From NCBI GenBank assembly GCA_949285075.1, contig CASDXF010000036.1, positions 1-33,740 of the forward strand: a DNA stretch of 33,740 nt, written 5' to 3'. The translations under genes were made by a program, and so were the position numbers. This document shows, piece after piece, positions 1 to 6,115 of the stretch. The stretch comes from an uncultured Bacteroides sp. (GTDB lineage: Bacteria; Bacteroidota; Bacteroidia; Bacteroidales; Bacteroidaceae). The notes below the pieces were generated by a model, which worked only from the letters and a program-made list of their open reading frames with translations, made no database searches and was not told the DNA's origin. Every line of letters starts with the position of its first letter. Position 1 is the stretch's first letter.

Positions 1-311
1 GAACCATCCGCAGGTGGATTGGCGAGAATTGTCCGCTTTACCGATAGATAGTATTCGTGTCCTTTTATGTAAGTAAAGCCCTCAATGCTGTTGAATCCGA
101 GAGGTTGCCATTCTTCGGAATCACCTTCCGTCTTGACGAGCATGCACTCTATGGGATTCTCCTTTTTGTCGTCGCCCCATGCATACATTACGCCTGTTTC
201 TGCTGAAACCTGCATTCTAATCTCTTTGACTGAATCTTGTGGCTCATCATCACTGCAAGCAGATACCAGAAAAGCAGTGATGAACAGAAATGAAGTGATA
301 AGTTTATTCAT
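1..311 (-). CDS. DUF4377-like lipoprotein, 5' part only
   Basis: The reading frame starts at the ATG complementary to 309-311 and runs off the left edge without a stop, giving about 103 codons. Residues 1-19 form a lipoprotein signal: a basic start, a hydrophobic stretch, and the lipobox LVSAC with Cys19, followed by acidic residues SDDEPQD. The body contains the segments ECMLVK, EWQPL, IEGFTYIKGHEYYL and NPPADGS, which I recognise as the pattern of small DUF4377 domains in Bacteroidales lipoproteins; their function is unknown. It is probably anchored in the cell envelope facing the periplasm or the surface. The assignment rests on memory of the motif, not on a search. The 3' end, and so the total length, is not visible. 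Confidence 0.75.
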   Translation of the reverse strand, partial: MNKLITSFLFITAFLVSACSDDEPQDSVKEIRMQVSAETGVMYAWGDDKKENPIECMLVKTEGDSEEWQPLGFNSIEGFTYIKGHEYYLSVKRTILANPPADG

Positions 312-362
312 TATTCAAATTATTATATTCTCGATTGATCCTATCAAGATGTTAATGATATA

Positions 363-508
363 TTGAAAACGTGAGCCAACTATGCTACGTCTTAACTTGA
401 AGGTCGTAGGAAACCATAGATGCAGATGTAACAATAGCAGCCCATGTTATAGCGTGAGAACCACTATGCTATCCTTGTATCCAATTTGAAAATTTCCTAC
501 GTTTTCAA
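363..508. repeat. Element bounded by a 10-bp inverted repeat
   Basis: TTGAAAACGT at 363-372 is the exact reverse complement of ACGTTTTCAA at 499-508. A second arm, CGTAGGAAA at 405-413, can instead pair with TTTCCTACG at 493-501, so the right arm has two alternative partners. Inside, CGTGAG..ACTATGCTA occurs twice in direct orientation (about 370-388 and about 452-470). It could be a small non-autonomous mobile element or a structured leader. I see no target-site duplication that decides this. Confidence 0.4.
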
Positions 509-726
509 GTACAAGATAAGCATAACGCTTCTTCTTATTCTTGGAAAGAGTTGTTTCTATCCGTATGCAAAAATAATTATTTTATTGATGTTTTGCATTG
601 AAGTGATTTAAACTTTTCTTTTCCTTAAATATTTTCTCAATGAAGTTTATGAGATTTCTCGATTATGTAAGCTAAAGTCCCATTCGCACAGCAAGTAATG
701 CTGAATATCAGGACATTTAAGATAAA

Positions 727-766
727 CTCCCGACTTTACATCCTTTAGTGTAGAGTCGGGAGTTTT
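727..766 (-). terminator. Rho-independent terminator after the sulfatase gene
   Basis: CTCCCGACTTTACA (727-740) pairs with TGTAGAGTCGGGAG (749-762) with one G-U pair and an 8-nt loop. T runs follow on both strands, so it can stop transcription both ways. It lies 74 bp beyond the sulfatase stop codon. Confidence 0.85.
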
Positions 767-839
767 CCCTTATGAAGCATTAAAGGCCGAGTCTCTTTTG
801 GAGGGGTACGACGGTTGGATACTTTCTCATGTTATTATC

Positions 840-2414
840 TCATTCTGTCCCGTCAGGATAAGCTATCGGTTGGCCTGTAGAACGCCAGACGGGACGTTGG
901 GCGTCCATGCGGCGCAACTCAGCGGTCAACTCGGCCGACAGGCGTCGGACAATGTCGGGATGTGTGGAGGCTAAATCGTGCTGTTCGCCGATGTCGGTGT
1001 GAATATTGTAAAGGCGCAGACGGCGGCTTTTCCAATGATAGATAAGGTGATAATCGCCATGGAGCAAAGCTGAAAAAGCACCGTAACCCTCCTCCTCGTC
1101 TTGAGTCTCTCCCCAAAGATTAGGAAAATGCCAAACGATGGGCCGTTCGCGGCGCATCTCAGGATGGCGCAAGAGAGGGACAAAGCTTACGCCGTCTACA
1201 GTTTGCGTAGTGCGGTATTCGTTTATTCCGGCCATTTCAAGTATGCTAGGGAAAAAGTCTTCTATCATCACGGGGTTGGAGTTTTGTGTACCTCCTTGCG
1301 TAACGTGAGGCCAGTAGACCATCATAGGCTCTCGCACCCCTCCCATGAATGCCGAGCCTTTGCCTGCGCGTGCGGGATAATTCTGGTCACGGTTTTCTTT
1401 TCCTTGCCTGATGTTATTTAACCCTTGCCCGCCGTTGTCGGACATAAAAAGGAGGATAGTGTTTTCCGCCACCTCGGGGCGTGCGGCCAAATAATCTAAC
1501 ACATCTCCCAGACTTTTGTCCATACCTTCCACTAAAGCGGCGTAGCGTACTTCCCATTCGTTGAGCGTATCTTTTAGTTGCTCGTCGTAGCGATGGCGAT
1601 AATTGGCCGAAAAACGTTTGTCTTCATCATAAGGTGAGTGTACCGCATAATGTGACAGGTAAAGATAGAAGGGTTTCTTTTCGGCAATCGGCTTGTCGAG
1701 AGCGGAAAGCGCTTCGCGTGTCAGCGCTTCGGTTAGGAAGAGGTCTTGTCCATAATATTTTTCTAGCCCTTGTACGGCCCATTGTGTACCTTCGCCAAAG
1801 TTTCTAGAGGCTAGGTAACTGCCCGGTGCTCCATTGGCTCCTCCTGCAATATTTACGTCGAACCCGAACGCTGTGGGATTTTCACCCGCGGTGGAAACGG
1901 TACTGAAGTGCGCTTTACCGCAATGAATTGTATAATAACCGTTTTGTTTCAAGAGAGCGGGCAACGCGGTGATGAGGGTAGTATGGTTACGGTCGTGAGC
2001 GGAGGTTACGCTATCTGGCTGAATGCCGTTATAATTCCATTCGGGAAGCTCCATTTGTTCGTCGGTCGCGTCGGTTTTTTCGTTGTAGCGTAATGTCCAG
2101 TTGGTCACGCGGTGGCGTGCGGCGTTCATGCCTGACATCAGGCTGCAACGAGTGGGAGTAGAGACGGCGCAGGCGTATGCTTGTGTAAATTGTACGCCCA
2201 TTTTTGCTAGCCGTTCCATATTAGGAGTGTGGAAACGCTTGTTCAACGCCGTTTGGGTAGAGGAATAGAAGGGTACTGAGGTATCTTGCCATCCCATGTC
2301 GTCAACCAAGAATAAGATGATGTTGGGGTGTTGGTCAGTTGCGCATGACCATGATGACAAGGCGCATAATCCGCCTGCTGTCCACATTTTGCATAAAGAG
2401 AAAGTCTTTCCCAT
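840..2414 (-). CDS. Ser-type sulfatase (arylsulfatase A-like, family S1)
   Basis: 524 residues, usual for an S1 sulfatase. It hydrolyses a sulfate ester, probably on a host or dietary glycan; the substrate cannot be read from the sequence. The N-terminus is hydrophobic and ends in SSWSC, so it is exported, possibly as a lipoprotein, though the lipobox is poor. NIILFLVDDMGW (residues about 31-42) gives the metal-binding aspartates. The active-site motif is S-T-P-T-R at residues 85-89, so the residue matured to formylglycine is Ser85, not Cys; the family needs the radical-SAM enzyme anSME for this, and none is encoded here. GKAHF, HYAVHSPY and FMSDNGG are further family motifs. It lies downstream of, and in the same direction as, the AraC-type gene, with its own -7 box in the 171-bp gap. 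Confidence 0.92.
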   Translation of the reverse strand: MGKTFSLCKMWTAGGLCALSSWSCATDQHPNIILFLVDDMGWQDTSVPFYSSTQTALNKRFHTPNMERLAKMGVQFTQAYACAVSTPTRCSLMSGMNAARHRVTNWTLRYNEKTDATDEQMELPEWNYNGIQPDSVTSAHDRNHTTLITALPALLKQNGYYTIHCGKAHFSTVSTAGENPTAFGFDVNIAGGANGAPGSYLASRNFGEGTQWAVQGLEKYYGQDLFLTEALTREALSALDKPIAEKKPFYLYLSHYAVHSPYDEDKRFSANYRHRYDEQLKDTLNEWEVRYAALVEGMDKSLGDVLDYLAARPEVAENTILLFMSDNGGQGLNNIRQGKENRDQNYPARAGKGSAFMGGVREPMMVYWPHVTQGGTQNSNPVMIEDFFPSILEMAGINEYRTTQTVDGVSFVPLLRHPEMRRERPIVWHFPNLWGETQDEEEGYGAFSALLHGDYHLIYHWKSRRLRLYNIHTDIGEQHDLASTHPDIVRRLSAELTAELRRMDAQRPVWRSTGQPIAYPDGTE

Positions 2415-2466
2415 AGCTGTACATTATTTATATTATGTGAAGCCGTTACATACGGCCTCTTGTTTC

Positions 2467-2474
2467 CAAAGGTA
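2467..2474 (-). promoter_or_regulatory. Bacteroides-type -7 box for the sulfatase gene
   Basis: TACCTTTG on the minus strand matches TAnnTTTG, about 53 bp ahead of the ATG. I find no clear TTTG -33 box at the usual 19-21 bp distance. Confidence 0.5.
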
Positions 2475-2585
2475 GCGAAAAATAATGGAACGGGCAGTAC
2501 GGAAAGCGGAAAAAGAGAAGTTTTTGCAATTGTGTGCGGTTGTTGTAGCGGAGCATGCCGGGATGAGTTTCGAACGGGAGCAAGA

Positions 2586-3440
2586 CTATTTTTTTGCGAT
2601 GTTGTTTCTGTATTCCGTTGGATAAACGCCTATTCGTTTCTGTACATAGCGGCTGAAGTAAGAAACGGACGAAAAGTGCATGCGATTGGCTATCTCTGTC
2701 AACGACAGCTCTTTTTGGCATAGCAGATTCGCTATCTCATGAAGTGTGAACCTTTCTATCCAATAAGTGGCGGGTTTACCGCAGGCTTTTTTGCATATCT
2801 CGGAAAGATAGTGAGGCGTGATACATAGACGGGAGGCGTAATAAGAGAGGTCTCTGTGCCGGATGTATTCTCCGCTATAGAGCAGCTCGATGAATTGCCG
2901 TAAAAAACGGGCGGTATATTCCGAGATTTGATATGAGGCTTGTCCATGCGCGTGAATGTCGTATAAATCCAAGATATGCGCCATCAGAAGATGACTCAGC
3001 ATTTCTTCGCGGAAAAGATGCGCTTCATCTGCCAATCTTTCACGGAGTCGCTCCATGTCACGGCTACATTTTTGAAAGTCGTGCGGAGAGAGTTTCATCA
3101 CCGGATTCTGAAGCAGACTTAAATGGCCGATGACTCCATAATTGTTTCGCATGGCCATTGACGTGACAAATGGTTCGGATATTCCCATTATTATGGCATG
3201 GTAATCTTTGGACTCGGAGAAGTTCGAAGTTAACGACATATTAGTCAGTATGACGTAATCACCCGCCACGATGTTGTAACGTACATCCTGAAGAAAGAAA
3301 CTCATGCTTCCCTCCATACAGAGTATGTGTATGACATGTCCCACATGTTCGGTAACATCATAATTTATAATTGAATCCAGAAAAAATAGCTTATTCCATT
3401 CTAGTCTTTCCATACAACTGCTGATACAATGAAAGTTCAT
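2586..3440 (-). CDS. AraC-family transcriptional regulator
   Basis: 284 residues. The C-terminal third (about 180-280) is an AraC/XylS double helix-turn-helix: the first helix pair around LSYYASRLCITPHYLSEICKK and the second around LSLTEIANRMHFSSVSYFSRYVQKRIGVYPTEYR, the typical family ending. The N-terminal part resembles a cupin-like effector-binding domain (residues about 20-100) but the ligand is unknown. It is divergent from the two aldo/keto reductases, with about 105 bp between start codons, so it most likely controls them, itself, or the sulfatase downstream. The start is uncertain: a -7 box sits only 4 bp before the first ATG, so the ninth codon after it, an ATG at 3413, may be the real start, giving 275 residues. 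Confidence 0.9.
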   Translation of the reverse strand: MNFHCISSCMERLEWNKLFFLDSIINYDVTEHVGHVIHILCMEGSMSFFLQDVRYNIVAGDYVILTNMSLTSNFSESKDYHAIIMGISEPFVTSMAMRNNYGVIGHLSLLQNPVMKLSPHDFQKCSRDMERLRERLADEAHLFREEMLSHLLMAHILDLYDIHAHGQASYQISEYTARFLRQFIELLYSGEYIRHRDLSYYASRLCITPHYLSEICKKACGKPATYWIERFTLHEIANLLCQKELSLTEIANRMHFSSVSYFSRYVQKRIGVYPTEYRNNIAKK

Positions 3441-3444
3441 GTCG

Positions 3445-3452
3445 CAAAGATA
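3445..3452 (-). promoter_or_regulatory. -7 box for the AraC-type gene
   Basis: TATCTTTG on the minus strand. Its position would put the transcription start at about the first annotated ATG, which favours the internal start at 3413. Confidence 0.5.
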
Positions 3453-3517
3453 TGGAAAACCACGAAAAGTGAATATTCCTCACCGTATTTTGTATCAATG
3501 CTTCCGTGCGCGTCCTG

Positions 3518-3525
3518 TAATTTTG
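3518..3525 (+). promoter_or_regulatory. -7 box for the aldo/keto reductase pair
   Basis: TAATTTTG matches TAnnTTTG exactly, about 21-27 bp ahead of the first start codon. The closest upstream TTTG (3489-3492) is 25 bp away, longer than usual, which may mean activator dependence. Confidence 0.55.
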
Positions 3526-3545
3526 CGACGTAATTTAAAAACGAT

Positions 3546-4400
3546 ATGTTTATGAAGCAAGTAAGATTGAACAACGGAGTGATGATGCCGTCCATCGGTT
3601 TCGGCGTCTTCCAGATTCCTGTAAGTGAGACGGAGCGTATCGTGACCGACGCTCTGGAGGTGGGTTACCGGATGATAGATACGGCGGCTTCTTATTTCAA
3701 CGAGGAGCAAGTGGGGAATGCCTTACGGCGCAGCGGACTGAAACGTGAAGAAATATTCGTGACTACCAAGCTGTGGGTGCAGGATTATGAGTACGATGAC
3801 GCCCTGCGCGCCTTTGACCTTTCGATGCAAAAACTCGGATTGGATTATCTCGACCTTTATTTGCTGCACAAACCTTACGGAAACTATTACGCCGCATGGA
3901 GGGCGGCGGAACGGCTCTATAAGGAAGGACGGGTCCGCGCCATTGGGGTGACGAGTTTCAGTAACGAGCGTTTGCAGGACCTTTTCCTGCACAACGAGGT
4001 GAAGCCCGCCGTCAACCAGTTGGAGACCCATCCTTTCTTCCAGCAACAGGCCGCCAATACTTTTCTTAGGCAGGAAGGGGTGCAGCACGAGGCGTGGGCG
4101 CCGTTTGCGGAGGGGCAGAATGACATCTGGAATAACCCAATACTAAAAGCTATAGCGGACAAGCATGGCAGGACGGTAGGGAACGTCATTCTTCGTTGGC
4201 TGAACCAACGAAATGTGGTGGTCATTCCCAAGACTGTACGCAAGGAACGTATGATAGAGAATCTTAATATCCTTGACTTTACCCTTACAAATGAAGAGAT
4301 GCAAGCCATCGCCAAGTTGGATACGGGACGAAGCCCCATTTATGACGATATGGATTTGGCTACAACGAAGTATATAGGTACGCATAAAATACATGACTGA
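3546..4400 (+). CDS. Aldo/keto reductase (first of a tandem pair)
   Basis: 284 residues, normal for the AKR superfamily; an NADPH-dependent cytosolic reductase of aldehydes or ketones. The catalytic tetrad is present: Asp45 and Tyr50 (in IDTAASYFN), Lys75 (VTTKLW) and His108 (LYLLHKP). The cofactor-binding end shows IPKTVRKERMIENL. It resembles the 2,5-diketo-gluconate reductase group (AKR5), but the substrate cannot be told. The ATG two codons further (3552) gives an N-terminus aligned with the second copy, MKQVRLNNG against MKTITLNNG, and may be the real start. It ends 2 bp before the next gene, so they are one operon, divergent from the AraC-type regulator. Confidence 0.93.
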   Translation: MFMKQVRLNNGVMMPSIGFGVFQIPVSETERIVTDALEVGYRMIDTAASYFNEEQVGNALRRSGLKREEIFVTTKLWVQDYEYDDALRAFDLSMQKLGLDYLDLYLLHKPYGNYYAAWRAAERLYKEGRVRAIGVTSFSNERLQDLFLHNEVKPAVNQLETHPFFQQQAANTFLRQEGVQHEAWAPFAEGQNDIWNNPILKAIADKHGRTVGNVILRWLNQRNVVVIPKTVRKERMIENLNILDFTLTNEEMQAIAKLDTGRSPIYDDMDLATTKYIGTHKIHD

Positions 4401-4402
4401 CA

Positions 4403-5263
4403 ATGAAGACCATTACATTGAACAACGGAGTTGAAATGCCGACAGTGGGGTATGGCGTTTGGCAAATATCCCCGGAGACGTGCGAACGCTATGTGTCCGA
4501 AGCTCTCAGGGCGGGATATCGTTCCATTGACACGGCGCAGGCGTATTACAACGAGCAAGGCGTGGGCGATGCCATCCGCAAAAGCGGCATTCCCCGTGAG
4601 CGGCTGTTTCTGACGACTAAGGTATGGATAACCAACGCGGGCGACGAGCGGGCGGCTCGCAGCATTGACGAATCGCTTCGCAAGCTTCAGACCGACTATA
4701 TTGACCTGCTGCTTATCCATCAGCCTTTCGGCGATTATTACGGGATTTACCGAGCGATGGAAAAGGCGTATAAGGCGGGAAAGGCAAGAGCCATCGGCGT
4801 AAGCAATTTCTATGATGCCCGTTTTGTTGACCTTGCGGAGAATATGGAAGTGAAGCCCGCCGTCGTGCAGTTGGAGACGCACGTGTTTTCGCAGCAGTTG
4901 AAGATGCGCGAGTTGGTGAAGCCTTACGGCACGTGCGTCATGGCGTGGAGCCCGTTGGCGCGCGGCATGAACGGCCTGTTCAGCAACGAAACGCTGAAGA
5001 GCGTTGCCGATAGGCATGGAAAGGACATTGCTCAGATTTGCTTGAAGTTCCTGACGGACGAAGGCGTCATTGTCATACCGCAATCTACACGCAAGGAGCG
5101 GATGGTGAGTAATCTCGCCCTTGACGACTTTGAACTGACCGACGAGGAGCGTGACGCCATTCGTCAGTTGGACGGTGGAAAACCGTTGGCGGCGGACTTC
5201 AATGACCCGGTATTGGCGAAAAATCTGTTAGACTACGACAGGCGCTTCAATCCGGGTAAGTAA
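4403..5263 (+). CDS. Aldo/keto reductase (second of a tandem pair)
   Basis: 286 residues, clearly paralogous to the gene 2 bp upstream. The tetrad is Asp43, Tyr48 (IDTAQAYYN), Lys73 (LTTKVW) and His106 (LLLIHQP); the cofactor motif is IPQSTRKERMVSNL. Cytosolic NAD(P)H-dependent oxidoreductase, substrate unknown. The two copies have diverged a good deal around the substrate loops, so they probably act on different substrates. They are co-transcribed and likely controlled by the divergent AraC-type protein. Confidence 0.93.
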   Translation: MKTITLNNGVEMPTVGYGVWQISPETCERYVSEALRAGYRSIDTAQAYYNEQGVGDAIRKSGIPRERLFLTTKVWITNAGDERAARSIDESLRKLQTDYIDLLLIHQPFGDYYGIYRAMEKAYKAGKARAIGVSNFYDARFVDLAENMEVKPAVVQLETHVFSQQLKMRELVKPYGTCVMAWSPLARGMNGLFSNETLKSVADRHGKDIAQICLKFLTDEGVIVIPQSTRKERMVSNLALDDFELTDEERDAIRQLDGGKPLAADFNDPVLAKNLLDYDRRFNPGK

Positions 5264-5269
5264 TGCGCA

Positions 5270-5318
5270 AAGGGGTAAAACCAATCTGAAAAATGTTCTA
5301 TTTTTAAGATTTCCCCTT
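5270..5318. terminator. Imperfect hairpin after the aldo/keto reductase operon
   Basis: AAGGGG (5270-5275) can pair with CCCCTT (5313-5318), enclosing the inner stem AAAAAT/ATTTTT. No T run follows on the plus strand, so its role as a terminator is uncertain. The inner stem also belongs to the dispersed repeat that starts here and is conserved in its other copy. Confidence 0.35.
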
Positions 5319-5818
5319 AAAAAAGGCCCGATGAAATTTCCGTCTTAGGTGGCCGGAATGCGGAAAAAACGTGGAAAAAGCGCGGATTTCGAGGGAAAAG
5401 TCGTGTAATATGCCCTTTCGGAAGCCTTCGAAAAGGGAAATCGGGCGTGAAGCGAGGCCCTACGGCTCATGAGAAATAGCCCTATGGCTCGTGAGCCGTG
5501 GCTCTTCCGCTTACGGGCGGAAACCCTTTCCGGCGAGTCGGAAGGGATTTTCACGCTTTTCAGTTCCTAATTGCTTCCATTTTCCGAATAAAATAAAAGT
5601 GTCCATATTATAGCGAATACGCCGATTGAATTGCAATAAGAAACGGATTGTTTACTTGATAGATAGAAATGTCATATTGTTTCTATGTTTACTGACATCA
5701 TGAATTTCGCTAACGCCTCTACGCCGCGTTCTTTTCGCCTGAGTCGTACTCTGGTCGGAATTATCGTGTTCTGGAAGCCTCAGGATGTTCCGTTTTTCAT
5801 CATGGTCTATTTTTAAGG
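5288..5818 (+). repeat. Dispersed non-coding repeat, copy A (about 530 bp)
   Basis: This stretch matches the reverse complement of 27560-28110 over nearly its whole length, with substitutions and small indels. Shared landmarks, in order: GAAAAATGTTCTATTTTTAA at the left end; a core of 22-bp units (5461-5526); AAAAGTGTC.ATATTATAGC; AATTTCGCTAACGCCTCTAC; GGAATTATCG; ATGTTCCGTTTTTCA; and GGTCTATT.TTAAG at the right end. I see no conserved coding frame or transposase remnant. It fills the gap between the reductase operon and the carB promoter. Confidence 0.8.
5461..5526 (+). repeat. 22-bp unit array within repeat copy A
   Basis: About three units of 22 bp; the palindromic cores CTCATGAG (5466-5473) and CTCGTGAG (5488-5495) are exactly 22 bp apart. 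Related units occur at 20069-20134 and 27900-27943. Confidence 0.65.
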
Positions 5819-5873
5819 TTTTTGCTAAAGCGCGAAATTTAAACGGCCTTTTGGAATATTCCTTCTTAAAAGC

Positions 5874-5904
5874 TTTGACGTTTTGGAAAAAAGTCGTTAC
5901 TTTG
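5874..5904 (+). promoter_or_regulatory. Promoter of the carB leader
   Basis: TTTG (5874-5877), 19 bp, then TTACTTTG (5897-5904): a good match to the Bacteroides primary sigma consensus TTTG-N19-21-TAnnTTTG, with one mismatch in the -7 box. The predicted transcript starts near 5910, about 15 nt before the leader ORF and about 200 nt before carB. Confidence 0.7.
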
Positions 5905-5925
5905 CAAAAATTTTGAACAAGAAGA

Positions 5926-6042
5926 ATGAAGTGGCAAAAGATAAAAGACGGGCGTTATTTCCATGCGGATGTATTCCATCCGGAGTCGGCATGCTTCTTT
6001 TCTTTTCAAAACGATATTTTTAGTTCTTTGGTAATGCGTTAA
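5926..6042 (+). CDS. Putative 38-residue leader peptide of the carB attenuator
   Basis: An ATG at 5926 opens 38 codons ending at TAA 6040-6042. The start lies about 15 nt after the predicted transcription start and the stop lies inside the 5' arm of the terminator hairpin (6033-6065). The peptide begins MKWQKIKDG and ends SSLVMR; it has six Phe codons (residues 12, 17, 24, 25, 27, 32), most of them forming the U-rich tract rather than a run of one codon. No domain is expected; the act of translation would be the function. In the E. coli pyrBI leader a peptide of similar size, also Phe-containing and ending in Arg, plays this role. Too short to be proved coding by sequence alone, but its exact fit to the surrounding signals argues for it. 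Confidence 0.6.
   Translation: MKWQKIKDGRYFHADVFHPESACFFSFQNDIFSSLVMR
5962..5993 (+). promoter_or_regulatory. Possible transcription-pause hairpin in the carB leader
   Basis: CGGATG (5966-5971) pairs perfectly with CATCCG (5977-5982) around a 5-nt loop; CATG at 5962-5965 can add an outer helix with CATG at 5990-5993. The U-rich stretch 5994-6029 follows at once, as in known nucleotide-sensitive pause sites. Confidence 0.5.
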
Positions 6043-6071
6043 TCCTTCGGAGAGGGTAACGCATTTTTTTT
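6033..6071 (+). terminator. Intrinsic terminator/attenuator in the carB leader
   Basis: AATGCGTTA (6033-6041) pairs with TAACGCATT (6057-6065); eight T residues follow (6064-6071). It lies between the promoter and carB, so transcription must read through it to express carB. The leader ORF stop codon overlaps the 5' arm, so a ribosome there would block the hairpin. Confidence 0.85.
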
Positions 6072-6115
6072 GTGCGGAAACTTAGTTACAACAACTTATT
6101 ATAAATAGAGTGAAA

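Larger units (their letters stand above)
312..839. other. Intergenic stretch, no gene seen
   Basis: I see no credible coding frame here. The stretch holds an inverted-repeat element (363-508) and, next to the sulfatase 3' end, a strong hairpin terminator (727-766). The part between 510 and 720 is AT-rich and shows nothing I can name. Confidence 0.6.

Noticed and set aside
2446-2723. Overlapping open frames on both strands between the sulfatase and AraC genes
   Set aside because: They overlap the conserved C-terminal helix-turn-helix of the AraC-type gene and the sulfatase promoter, and lack any family pattern.
5345-5554. 69-codon open frame on the minus strand in repeat copy A
   Set aside because: It runs through the 22-bp units and has no counterpart conserved over its length in copy B; no promoter is apparent.
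5926-6042. Phenylalanine-type leader peptide controlling an amino-acid operon
   Set aside because: Six Phe codons are present but dispersed, and carB has no link with phenylalanine; the U-rich tract explains them better.
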